A program made the position numbers and the translations under genes. The notes beneath the pieces are model-generated. The model was given only the letters and a program-made list of their open reading frames with translations. It searched no databases and was not told the DNA's origin. From positions 62,001 to 126,000 of the forward strand of contig DASXKV010000038.1 in NCBI GenBank assembly GCA_036496605.1: a stretch of DNA of 64,000 nt, given 5' to 3'. This document shows, piece by piece, positions 53,424 to 62,916 of this stretch. Within the stretch, counting starts at the first letter, position 1. Each line of letters begins with the position of its first letter. This DNA comes from Gemmatimonadaceae bacterium. Its GTDB lineage: Bacteria > Gemmatimonadota > Gemmatimonadetes > Gemmatimonadales > Gemmatimonadaceae.

Positions 53424-55358
53424 ATGGGCAGAATCCCTTCCATACGCGCGGTGGCACGGATCGCCGTCGCTCTCCTGCTCGCGAGCTCGCCCGCACGAGC
53501 GCAACGGGACGGTGGCCAGCCCGACTCGCTCTACACGCGCGAGCATTACGACAAGGCCGAGTACATGGTCCCGATGCGCGACGGCGTGAAGCTGTACACG
53601 ATCGTCTACACGCCGAAGGACACGTCACCGGCGGTGCCGTTCATGCTCCTGCGCACGCCGTACGGTATTCCACCGTACCCGCTCACCGAGTTCAAGCGCG
53701 TGCTCGGGCCGTCACCGGAGTTCGATCGTGACGGGTTCATTTTCGTGTATCAGGACGCGCGCGGAAAATTCCGCTCCGAGGGCACGTTCCACGTGCAGGA
53801 TCCGTACATACCGGTGAAGCACGGACCGAAGGACGTCGACGAGAGCAGCGACAACTACGACACGATCGATTGGCTGCTCAAGAATATTCCGCATAACAAC
53901 GGCCGCGTCGGGCAGTGGGGAATTTCGTATCCCGGCTGGCAAACAGTGATGGGAATGATTGCCGCGCACCCGGCGCTCAAGGCGGCATCGCCGCAATCGT
54001 CGCCCTCGGACATGTTCATCGGCGACGACTTCCACCATAACGGCGCCTTCCGTTTCATGTACACGTTCAGTTGGCTGTCCGGCAATGCACGTCCCCGCGG
54101 CGCGCAAACTACGGAGCGCCAGCGGCCCTTCGATTACGGGACGACGGACGCGTACCACTTCTTCCTCAACGTCGGCACGGTCGCGCGCGTGAACGACCTG
54201 TACTTCCACGATCAGGTGCCGACGTGGAACGACTTCCTGCAGCATCCGAACTACGACTCGTACTGGCAGGATCAGGCCCTCGTGAAGGACCTCAAGAACA
54301 TCACGCCGGCGGTGCTCAACGTCACCGGGTGGTTCGATCAGGAAGACTTCTACGGTCCGATGAGCATCTACTACGCGATCGAGAAGAACAATCCAGGGAA
54401 CAAGAGCACACTCGTCGTCGGTCCGTGGAACCATGGCGGCTGGGGTGCGGGCGGCGGCGACTCGCTAGGTCCCGTGAAGTTCGGCTCTGCGACCGGCGAG
54501 TACTTCCGACGCGAGGTACAGCTTCCGTTCTTCGAGCACTATCTCAAGGACAAGCCAGGTGTGCCGCCCGAAGCAGTCGTCTTCGAGTCCGGCACCAACG
54601 TCTGGAAGACCTACGACAGCTGGCCGCCGAAGCAGGCGGTAAAGCAGAACCTGTATCTCCAGCCGGGCGGCATGCTCTCGTTCTCGCCGCCGGCGAACGA
54701 TGCCGCGCCATACGACAGCTATGTCGACGACCCGGCGCACCCGGTGCCATTCACGACCGAGAAGCGACCGACGCAGGGCTTTCTCTGGATGGTCGAGGAT
54801 CAGTGGTTCGCGTCGACACGGCCCGACGTCCTCGTCTACCAGTCCGAGCCGCTCGATCGCGACCTGACGATCGCCGGCCCGATCATCGCCAAGATGCGCG
54901 TGTCGACGTCGGGGACGGATGCGGACTTCATCGTCAAGCTCGTCGACGTCTTTCCCGACAACCTGCCGGCGACGCTCACCGCCGACGGCGCCGTGCAACA
55001 GCAGGGCGGCCGCTTCGGCGGGCGCGGTGATCAGCGGATGCGAAACTACCAGATGCTCGTCGGCGCCGAGGTCTTCCGCGCGAAGTATCGGAAGAGCTAC
55101 TCGAAGCCGGAGCCGATGGTCCCGAATCAGGTCACGCCGGTCGAGTGGGACCTCCGCGACAAGAACCACACCTTCCAGAAAGGGCATCGGATCATGGTGC
55201 AGGTGCAGAGCACCTGGTTCCCGCTCATCGATCGCAACCCGCACCAGTTCATGGACATCTACAGCGCCAAGCCGTCGGACTACAAATCGGCGACGCAGCG
55301 CGTGTATCACACGACTGCGCAGCCGTCGCACCTCGAGCTTCTCGTGATGCCGCAGTAG
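53424..55358 (+). CDS. CocE/NonD (X-Pro dipeptidyl-peptidase S15-like) hydrolase (2)
   Basis: 644-residue exported S15 hydrolase, a paralogue of the protein at 50401-52263 and divergent from its operon. Signal peptide ARIAVALLLASSPARAQ; YMVPMRDGVKLYTIVYTPKD; RTPYGIPPYP; FVYQDARGKFRSEG; nucleophile in GISYPGW near 165, where the first paralogue has GISYGGY; a FIGDDFHHNGAFR segment; the C-terminal jelly roll with RVSTSGTDADFIVKLVDVFPD and VQVQSTWFPLIDRNPHQF. It lies 47 bases before a SusC-like gene in the same direction, so it is probably expressed with the SusC/SusD pair, acting on peptides or esters that the pair imports. Confidence 0.93.
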   Translation: MGRIPSIRAVARIAVALLLASSPARAQRDGGQPDSLYTREHYDKAEYMVPMRDGVKLYTIVYTPKDTSPAVPFMLLRTPYGIPPYPLTEFKRVLGPSPEFDRDGFIFVYQDARGKFRSEGTFHVQDPYIPVKHGPKDVDESSDNYDTIDWLLKNIPHNNGRVGQWGISYPGWQTVMGMIAAHPALKAASPQSSPSDMFIGDDFHHNGAFRFMYTFSWLSGNARPRGAQTTERQRPFDYGTTDAYHFFLNVGTVARVNDLYFHDQVPTWNDFLQHPNYDSYWQDQALVKDLKNITPAVLNVTGWFDQEDFYGPMSIYYAIEKNNPGNKSTLVVGPWNHGGWGAGGGDSLGPVKFGSATGEYFRREVQLPFFEHYLKDKPGVPPEAVVFESGTNVWKTYDSWPPKQAVKQNLYLQPGGMLSFSPPANDAAPYDSYVDDPAHPVPFTTEKRPTQGFLWMVEDQWFASTRPDVLVYQSEPLDRDLTIAGPIIAKMRVSTSGTDADFIVKLVDVFPDNLPATLTADGAVQQQGGRFGGRGDQRMRNYQMLVGAEVFRAKYRKSYSKPEPMVPNQVTPVEWDLRDKNHTFQKGHRIMVQVQSTWFPLIDRNPHQFMDIYSAKPSDYKSATQRVYHTTAQPSHLELLVMPQ

Positions 55359-55405
55359 GAGTCTTCGTTCGCTGACCGTTTGCCCCAAGTGAAGAGGCTA
55401 CTCAG

Positions 55406-58400
55406 ATGACTGCGATACAGCTCCTCGATTCGAAGCGGTGGGTCAGGCCGTTGGGTGTCTTGCTGGTCGCGCTGCCCGGCGTGCTGTTCGCGCAAGGCGG
55501 CGGCACCGTCGGTGGAACGATCGTCGCGCAGGGCAGCCAGCGACCGCTGGCGGGTGTCGAAGTCGGCGTCGGCGGCGTGGGTGGGAAGGGCGCCATCACC
55601 GACGGCTCCGGCCGATTCAAACTTACTGATCTCACCGGTGCGTCGGTCATTCTGAACGTCCGTTTTCTCGGGTATCGGCCCGTGATCGACACGGTGGCGG
55701 TCGGCACGACCGACGTGCGTCTCGAGCTCGTCGAGCGTGCGCTCGAGCTGAATTCGGTGGTCGTTACCGGAACGGCCGGTGGCGCGCAGGCGCGAGAGCT
55801 GGGCACGTCGGTCGCCGTCGTCAACGTTGCGGACGTCCAGCAGCAGGCGGCAATCCCGAGCGTTCAGGGATTGATCAACGGGCGGACACCAGGCGTCGAC
55901 GTGATCCAAACCACGGGACAGGTGGGTGCCGGCTCTCAGATCCGGATCCGCGGCGTCGGCTCATTCTCGCTTTCGAGCACGCCGCTCGTGTACGTCGACG
56001 GTGTGCGTGCGAACAACGGCTCGACCGGCGTTGTGTCGCGCTTCAATGACATCGATCCGGAAGAGATCGCGAGCATCGAGGTGCTGAAGGGGCCAGCGGC
56101 GGCGACGCTCTATGGCACCGAAGCCGCGCGCGGCGTGATCAACATCATCACGAAGCGCGGCGACCCGGGCGCGACCAAGTACACCTTCGCTGCGCAGAGC
56201 GGTAGTCAGTGGTTCCAGGACGCCGCGGGGCGCATGAGGACGAACTACTGGCAAAATCCGCAGGACAGCAGTCTGTGGTCGATCAACATGGTGAAGAGCG
56301 AAGCGGCGAACGGCACACCGCTCTTCAGGACGGGCGGCATTACCAACTACAGCGCGAGCGCGAGCGGCGGATCGGGAATCTATCGGCACTTCATCTCCGG
56401 CGAGTTCAGCGATGCCGAGGGCATCGTGTCGTCGAATGCGCGAACGCAGAAGAATGTGCGCGCCAATCTCTCGATCGTGCCGAGCAGCAAGCTCAGCATC
56501 GAGACGAGCACCGGTTACCTAACGAGTTGGACGTCGACAACGGGTGAAGGCGGCTCGGCCAGCGCGATCTGGGGTGAGCTCGCGATTCCTCAGCGTACTC
56601 TCGCGGCCTGTCCGATTCTGTTCAATCCCGTGCCGCGAGGTTGTGGATGGGCGCGTGGCAGCATCGTGTCGCCACCCGAGGTGTATGCGCAGACACAAAA
56701 CTGGCAGGATGTCAGGCGTTTCACGGGCAGCGCGTCGATTCGGTATGAGCCGTTCTCGTGGATGTCGCATCGCTTTCTCATCGGCACCGACTACACGCTC
56801 GAGGACGTCAATTCGTTTTTGCCGTATCAGACCGATTCGGTCATCACCTTCTTCCTCGGCTCGCGGTTCGACGGATCGCGCTCGGAGACGACGCAGCAGA
56901 CGACCTACAACACGTACGACTACGCCGGTGGCGTTCACTTCAACGTGCGGCCCGAGCTCATCGCGAAGAGCACCGTCGGCTTCCAGTACTACACCAACAA
57001 GCAAACGGCGTTGACGGCGTCGGGCACGCACTTTCCAACGCCCGGTCTCTCGACGATCTCGGCGACTGGAACCAAGGGCGCGCCGACGTCGTCGCTCGTC
57101 GCCAACAACACGCTCGGCGGGTACTTCCAGCAAGAGTTCGCGCTGAACAATCGGCTGTTCCTCACCGGCGCGGCGCGCGTCGACAACAACAGCGCGTTCG
57201 GCAGCGACGCCAAGTTCACGACGTACCCGAAGGTCAGTGCATCGTGGGTCGCGAGCGACGATCCCGCCGCGCGACGATTCCTGCCCTCGTGGGTGAGTGA
57301 GCTGCGGTTCCGCGGCGCGTATGGCGGCTCCGGTCAACAACCGCTCACCAACTCGGCGCTGCGAACGCTGGCGCCAGTCGCCGGACCAAACGGCCTAACG
57401 ACTCTAACGAACAACACGATCGGCAATCCCGAGCTCAAGCCCGAGCGCGTCCTCGGCACCGAGGCTGGATTCGAGACGGGTCTGCTCGACGATCGCTTCG
57501 GCGTCGATCTCACGCTGTATCGCGACGTGTCGCACGACGCGATTCTCGCGAGCACCGTCGCGCCGTCGACCGCGTTCGGCGCGAGCACGCAGTACATCAA
57601 CGCGGGGCAGATCAACAAGAAGGGATACGAGCTCGCCCTGAAGGGCCAGCTGCTCAACCGGCCCAGATATGGCTGGGATATGCAATTCAACCTCGCCGGC
57701 GTGTCGTCGAAGATCATCAAGCTCGGCTCCGGCGGCGACACGTTGATCAACGTGACTGGCGGCAACACGCAGGTCGGCACGGTCGGCGACGTGTTCCAGC
57801 GCATCGGATATTCGCCCTTCGACCTGTTCACCTACCGCGTTGTGAGCGCGACGTTCGATCCGGTGACTCGTAAGGCAATCAACGCGATATGCGACGACGG
57901 TCGCGGCGGTACGACGCCGTGCTTCGTGCCGGGCACGTCGACCGTCGCGGCGCCACTCGTCTTCGTTGGACACTCGATTCCGACGACGACGGGATCGTGG
58001 ATCAACACGTTTCGATTCAGCGCGTTCCGCCTCTACGTGATGATGGATTTCCAGCGGGGCTTCAAGAAGACGGACACGAACTACGAGCAAACATGTCAGG
58101 TCTTCAATGATTGCCTCGAGAACATCTATCCCGAGCGATACAGCCCAGCCGTTGTTGCCCAGGCGCAGAATGGCGGACAGCTCCAGAACTACTGGATCCG
58201 ATCGGCAAATTTCGTGAAGATGCGCGAAGTGGCGCTGACGTTCGATGCACCGCTGCACGCCGTTCACTACGTCGGCGCGAAATCGCTCGCGATCACCGTC
58301 AGCGCCCGCAACCTCGGGATGTGGACCAAGTACACGGGTCTCGATCCCGAGAACAGTCTCATCGCGCCGAGCGGCATGAGCGGCAATATCGGCACGGACC

Positions 58401-58456
58401 AAACCGAATTCCCACAGCTCACGTCGGTCGTGATTGGTGTCCGCCTTGGTTACTAG
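55406..58456 (+). CDS. SusC/RagA-like TonB-linked outer-membrane protein
   Basis: 1016-residue outer-membrane transporter. A signal peptide (LGVLLVALPGVLFAQ) is followed by a carboxypeptidase-like regulatory domain (GGTIVAQGSQRPLAGVEV, GRFKLTDL, LGYRPVIDTVAVG). A TonB-box-like LNSVVVTGTAG and the plug come next (PSVQGLINGRTPGVDV, QIRIRGVGSFSLSSTPLVYVDGV, IASIEVLKGPAAATLYGTEAARGVINIITKRG). The barrel of about 780 residues ends LTSVVIGVRLGY with a terminal Tyr. It pairs with the SusD-like lipoprotein gene 49 bases downstream to form a lid-and-barrel importer for oligomers. The peptidase-like neighbours suggest peptide cargo, not glycan. Confidence 0.95.
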   Translation: MTAIQLLDSKRWVRPLGVLLVALPGVLFAQGGGTVGGTIVAQGSQRPLAGVEVGVGGVGGKGAITDGSGRFKLTDLTGASVILNVRFLGYRPVIDTVAVGTTDVRLELVERALELNSVVVTGTAGGAQARELGTSVAVVNVADVQQQAAIPSVQGLINGRTPGVDVIQTTGQVGAGSQIRIRGVGSFSLSSTPLVYVDGVRANNGSTGVVSRFNDIDPEEIASIEVLKGPAAATLYGTEAARGVINIITKRGDPGATKYTFAAQSGSQWFQDAAGRMRTNYWQNPQDSSLWSINMVKSEAANGTPLFRTGGITNYSASASGGSGIYRHFISGEFSDAEGIVSSNARTQKNVRANLSIVPSSKLSIETSTGYLTSWTSTTGEGGSASAIWGELAIPQRTLAACPILFNPVPRGCGWARGSIVSPPEVYAQTQNWQDVRRFTGSASIRYEPFSWMSHRFLIGTDYTLEDVNSFLPYQTDSVITFFLGSRFDGSRSETTQQTTYNTYDYAGGVHFNVRPELIAKSTVGFQYYTNKQTALTASGTHFPTPGLSTISATGTKGAPTSSLVANNTLGGYFQQEFALNNRLFLTGAARVDNNSAFGSDAKFTTYPKVSASWVASDDPAARRFLPSWVSELRFRGAYGGSGQQPLTNSALRTLAPVAGPNGLTTLTNNTIGNPELKPERVLGTEAGFETGLLDDRFGVDLTLYRDVSHDAILASTVAPSTAFGASTQYINAGQINKKGYELALKGQLLNRPRYGWDMQFNLAGVSSKIIKLGSGGDTLINVTGGNTQVGTVGDVFQRIGYSPFDLFTYRVVSATFDPVTRKAINAICDDGRGGTTPCFVPGTSTVAAPLVFVGHSIPTTTGSWINTFRFSAFRLYVMMDFQRGFKKTDTNYEQTCQVFNDCLENIYPERYSPAVVAQAQNGGQLQNYWIRSANFVKMREVALTFDAPLHAVHYVGAKSLAITVSARNLGMWTKYTGLDPENSLIAPSGMSGNIGTDQTEFPQLTSVVIGVRLGY

Positions 58457-58505
58457 TACTCGCGATGGCGCGACGAAGGCCGCGCGTCGCCTAACAACGA
58501 CAACC

Positions 58506-59837
58506 ATGACTCCGATGCCATACAGAAGCGTGCGAATGGGGCGAGCGACGGCGATCGGCATCGTCGTGCTCCTCACTGCATGCAGCACCTCGGACCTGTT
58601 GAAGGTGCAGGCACCCAACTCCGTGCCGTCCGACATTTACTCGAACCCGGCCTACGCGACGCTGATGGTGAACAGCGTCATCGGTGACTTCGAGTGCGCG
58701 TTTGGCGCATTCGTCGTCGCCGACGGCATCGCGACGGACGAGTTGCACGATGCCTCGCTCAACAACGGCAACTGGAATCTCGATCGGCGCGACAACGGAT
58801 TCACATCCGGCTTTTACGGCGTGAATTCGTGCACGACGCAGACGGGCATCTACACGCCGTTGTCGACCGCGCGCGGTGAAGCCGACGCGGCGCTCAGGAG
58901 CCTCGGCGGCTGGACGGCGGCGCAAGTGCCCAACCTCGTCTCGTTGCAGGCGCAGGCGAATCTGTACGCGGGGTTCAGCTATGCCGCGCTCGGGCAGTCG
59001 ATGTGCCAGGCCGCATTCGACATGGGACCGCTCGTCGATCAGAAGGGAATGTTCACGCTCGCGGAGGCGCGCTTCACGGCCGCCATTGGTGCCGCCCAAA
59101 CCGCGGGATTGACGAACGTGCTCAACGCCGCGTACGCGGGACGCGCGCGTGTGCGACTGTATCTCCACAACAACAGCGGTGCGATCGCCGACGCGCAGCT
59201 CGTTCCGTCGGGCTTCGTGTTCAACGCAGCCATGGATGCAACGAATTCGCGCCGATTCAATCACGTATTCCAGGCCATATCCACCGCCGGATCGGCAACG
59301 GTCGAGACGGCGGCACGGTCGCTCACGACGGAGAATGGACAGGTCGATCCGCGGTCGGCCATGGTGTTGCTCAAGACCGCGCCGGCGGACGGCCTCGCGC
59401 AGATCTACATTCCGGTCAAGTACAACGCCGCGACGCTGACGGCCGGCGAAGCGCTGCCGATGCCGATCGCTCGTTATGCAGAAGCGCAGCTCGTGCTCGC
59501 CGAGGCCCAAGGGGGGGCCAATGCGGTCAACGTCATCAATGCGATGCGCGCCACGGTGAGTTTGAACCCATACACCGGACCGACCGACGACGCGTCGATC
59601 ACGAGCCTCATTGCGAGTGAGCGTCAACGCGTGTTGTTTCTCGAGGGCTTCCGCGCATTCGATATCGAGCGCCTCGGCCTCGCTCTCGCACCCGCTGCCG
59701 GCTCCCCCTATCTGCAGGGCGGCGTCTATGGAGCCACCGTGTGTCTTCCGCTGCCCGACATCGAACGAGACAACAACCCGAACGTCGTGGCCTCGCAGAT
59801 CATTACGGGCGTTCGCGGCGAATTCACGATACCCTAG
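58506..59837 (+). CDS. SusD/RagB-like outer-membrane lipoprotein
   Basis: 443 residues from the ATG at 58506. The signal peptide ATAIGIVVLLTAC ends in a lipobox with Cys near residue 22, so the protein is surface-anchored. The helical SusD scaffold is visible: VQAPNSVPSDIYSNPAYATLMVNS, LVSLQAQANLYAGFSYAALGQSMCQA, LTEAR-like LAEARFTAAIGAAQ, and the C-terminal block RYAEAQLVLAEAQG...VNVINAMRA followed by SLIASERQRVLFLEGFRAFDIERLG, where ERxxxLxxEGxRxxDxxR is the family signature. It binds substrate on top of the SusC barrel encoded upstream. Confidence 0.92.
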   Translation: MTPMPYRSVRMGRATAIGIVVLLTACSTSDLLKVQAPNSVPSDIYSNPAYATLMVNSVIGDFECAFGAFVVADGIATDELHDASLNNGNWNLDRRDNGFTSGFYGVNSCTTQTGIYTPLSTARGEADAALRSLGGWTAAQVPNLVSLQAQANLYAGFSYAALGQSMCQAAFDMGPLVDQKGMFTLAEARFTAAIGAAQTAGLTNVLNAAYAGRARVRLYLHNNSGAIADAQLVPSGFVFNAAMDATNSRRFNHVFQAISTAGSATVETAARSLTTENGQVDPRSAMVLLKTAPADGLAQIYIPVKYNAATLTAGEALPMPIARYAEAQLVLAEAQGGANAVNVINAMRATVSLNPYTGPTDDASITSLIASERQRVLFLEGFRAFDIERLGLALAPAAGSPYLQGGVYGATVCLPLPDIERDNNPNVVASQIITGVRGEFTIP

Positions 59838-59875
59838 CACGAGCGGTCATTACTCTCGCAGAGGAAACTCCCTTC

Positions 59876-61444
59876 ATGTCCATGCTGTCTGCGCGTGCCG
59901 CACTGCCCGCGGCGCTCGCCACATCTTTTCTCCTCGCTGCACAGAGCGCGTCCGCACAGACCAGGGAACCATATCCCGGACTCGACGCGTACGTCACCAA
60001 GGCAATCGACACCTGGAAGATCCCCGGCCTGAGCATCGCGATCGTTCGCAACGACTCCGTGATCTACGCCAAGGGATTCGGCGTGCAGAGCGTCGCGGCC
60101 AAAACGCCCGTCAATGAGAAAACTCTCTTCGAGATCGGTTCGAGCTCGAAGGCGTTCACGGCGACGCTCATCGCGATGCTCGTCGGCGAAGGCAAGATGC
60201 ATTGGGACGACCGTCTCACGACGTACCTTCCCGATTTCCGCATGTACGATCCCGTTGCGAACGAGGCCGTCACCCTGCGCGATGCGCTCACGCACCGCAC
60301 CGGTATCGCGCGCGGCGAGTTGGCATGGCTCGGCTCCGGCGTGTCGCGCGACGAGGTGCTCCATCGCGTGCGATTCCTGAAGCCGGATGCGCCATTCCGC
60401 TCGCACTATTCCTACCAGAACATGATGTTCCTTGCTGCGGGCCAGGCCGCGGGGAAAGCCGGCGGCAGCAGCTGGGACGATCTCGTTCGCCAGCGCATCT
60501 TCACACCGCTCGGCATGACGTCGACCGCCACGACGTACCGTGGATTAGCAAACACGAATGTGGCGACGCCGCACGGCATGGACCATGACACCGCGTTCAC
60601 GAAACCGCCATTCGACGCCGACAACATTGCGCCAGCCGGCGCGATCATGTCGAGTGCCGTCGACATGGCGCAGTGGCTCCGCTTTCAGTTGAACGACGGC
60701 ATGGTGAACGGCAAGCGGCTCGTCGCCAGCGCCGCGCTTCGCGAAACGCACACGCCGCAGATTCTGATTCCGAGCTCGGGTGGCCGTGGCGGAGTTCCGG
60801 ACACCGCGCCCGTGAAGCGCTTCACGTCGTACGGAATGGGGTGGATGGTCGAGGATTATCGAAATCAGCTCTCCTGGCAGCACGGCGGCAACACGCTTGG
60901 TATGACCGCAGCCGTTGGCATGCTACCCGAGAAAAAAGTTGGCGTCGTGGTCCTGAGCAACATGCAGGGTGCGCAGCTCCCCGAGTTGCTCGAGCAGTAC
61001 GTGTTCGATCGCGCGCTCGGCGCGCCGCTGAGAGACTGGAGTGGCGAAGCCTATGCCCGCTTCCAGCAGCAGCGGAAACGCGCCGATTCCGTGCAGACGG
61101 TGCAGCTCGCGGGACATGTCGCGAATGCACAGTCTGCGATCCCGCTGAGTGCGTTCGCGGGCACCTATGCGGATAGCCTCTACGGTGAGATGACCGTCGG
61201 CCTCAAGGACGGGCATCTCGAACTGGTGCGCGGCGACATCCGCGGTCCGCTCGAGTACTGGAACGCGAACAACTTCCGCTGGCTGCTTCCGCTGAGCGCA
61301 CCGACGGGGCCCGCGTTCATCAAGTTTGAAATCAGCGCGGACAATACTGTGACGGGATTGTATTTCGGTCTTGGCACCGACGCCACGTTGCTCGCTCGCA
61401 AAGGCGCCCGGGGCGGCCGCGGCGGGAGCGCCGTCACTCAGTGA
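59876..61444 (+). CDS. Serine beta-lactamase-like hydrolase (class C/DD-peptidase fold)
   Basis: 522 residues from the ATG at 59876. Signal peptide ALPAALATSFLLAAQSASAQ. The beta-lactamase domain has the SxxK nucleophile in GSSSKAFTA near 90, a YxN in YSYQN near 179, and HGG (KTG-equivalent) near 335, so the serine machinery is complete. DALTHRTGI, PLGMTST and FTSYGMGWMVEDY are usual for the ClbP/EstB/D-aminopeptidase-like branch. The last 110 residues form the DUF3471-like beta domain (LSAFAGTYADSLYGEMTVGLKDGHLEL). It follows SusD by 38 bases and probably completes the operon, acting as a peptidase or esterase in the periplasm or medium. True beta-lactam resistance is not implied. Confidence 0.9.
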   Translation: MSMLSARAALPAALATSFLLAAQSASAQTREPYPGLDAYVTKAIDTWKIPGLSIAIVRNDSVIYAKGFGVQSVAAKTPVNEKTLFEIGSSSKAFTATLIAMLVGEGKMHWDDRLTTYLPDFRMYDPVANEAVTLRDALTHRTGIARGELAWLGSGVSRDEVLHRVRFLKPDAPFRSHYSYQNMMFLAAGQAAGKAGGSSWDDLVRQRIFTPLGMTSTATTYRGLANTNVATPHGMDHDTAFTKPPFDADNIAPAGAIMSSAVDMAQWLRFQLNDGMVNGKRLVASAALRETHTPQILIPSSGGRGGVPDTAPVKRFTSYGMGWMVEDYRNQLSWQHGGNTLGMTAAVGMLPEKKVGVVVLSNMQGAQLPELLEQYVFDRALGAPLRDWSGEAYARFQQQRKRADSVQTVQLAGHVANAQSAIPLSAFAGTYADSLYGEMTVGLKDGHLELVRGDIRGPLEYWNANNFRWLLPLSAPTGPAFIKFEISADNTVTGLYFGLGTDATLLARKGARGGRGGSAVTQ

Positions 61445-61508
61445 CAGCTCGCGACGGGCATAAGAACACCACCGTCGGCGCCGGTCGCGACCGGGATCAT
61501 CAATCGCG

Positions 61509-62012
61509 CTAAGTCGACCCCGCGACGACGAGGCATGACGCGAACGGCGCTGTGAGCGCGTGGTAGGTCTCCGTCGAGAGAGCATCGCGCGCGAGCAGCG
61601 CTAGCGCCGCAGCTTCGGCGGCGCCGTGCGCCGCCGCGAACGTGCCGCGCTCGGCGCGCGACCAATCGTGTAACTCGCGACTCGCGATGTGGGCCGCCGT
61701 GTCGACGGCGTCGCGCACCCTCCAGACCGCGAGCCCGAAACGGTCGCTGAGCAGCTTTGCCTCCAGTTCATCCCACGCGCGCTGCCTAACGGGAAGACGA
61801 TCGCGGTCGGCGACAACGGATTCGCCGATCGCCAACCACTCGGCCAACGGAAGGTCGACGAGCCGATCGAGAAAACCGTCGAGGCATCCGAGCGATGTCG
61901 CCGGTTGCCCGACCTCCGGTGGTGGGTGCTGCGCGGCGCGCAAACGGCGCGCGAGCGTTGCCGCGCGGCCTGTCGAAGATGCCGAGAGTGAGAGGATGGA
62001 CGCCAATGTCAC
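61509..62012 (-). CDS. Hypothetical protein
   Basis: 167 residues from GTG at 62012. Mostly helical and soluble: LARRLRAAQHPPPEVG, GCLDGFLDRLVDLPLAEWLAIGESVV, VRQRAWDELEAKLLSDRFGLAVWRVRDAVDTAAHIA, then an Ala-rich helix AAHGAAEAAALALLARDAL and YHALTAPFASCLVVAG. It has no membrane segment or known motif. It is convergent with the serine hydrolase gene and divergent from the response regulator gene, so the region at 62013-62157 probably carries both promoters. One CCTAACG word is read as Val-Arg with an AGG codon. Confidence 0.6.
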   Translation of the reverse strand: MTLASILSLSASSTGRAATLARRLRAAQHPPPEVGQPATSLGCLDGFLDRLVDLPLAEWLAIGESVVADRDRLPVRQRAWDELEAKLLSDRFGLAVWRVRDAVDTAAHIASRELHDWSRAERGTFAAAHGAAEAAALALLARDALSTETYHALTAPFASCLVVAGST

Positions 62013-62087
62013 GATGTGAACGCCCGAGAGAGTCAGCGTTCAAGGTAGGTCTCGACGCGTAAACGTCGCACAAAAAGCTGAGGCGCG

Positions 62088-62107
62088 CTCATAAAAAACT
62101 CGTAAAA
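62088..62107 (+). promoter_or_regulatory. Direct repeat, candidate KdpE/OmpR-type binding site
   Basis: CTCATAAAA at 62088-62096 and CTCGTAAAA at 62099-62107, an 11-base period, 51 bases before the response regulator start. OmpR-family regulators bind head-to-tail repeats at about one helical turn, so autoregulation is likely. Confidence 0.5.
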
Positions 62108-62157
62108 CCCAGAGGCCTGCCGCTGATAAGCGTGATCTCGACACTCATCATTCGATT

Positions 62158-62915
<758 letters not shown>

Positions 62916-62916
<1 letters not shown>

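Noticed and set aside
58491-59840. 449-codon reverse frame opposite the SusD-like gene
   Set aside because: Arg/Gly/His-rich translation with no family features, while the forward strand has a full SusD protein.
59876-61444. Calling the SxxK/YxN/HGG protein a beta-lactamase
   Set aside because: It has an extra C-terminal domain and D-aminopeptidase/esterase-like features, and sits in a SusC/SusD locus.
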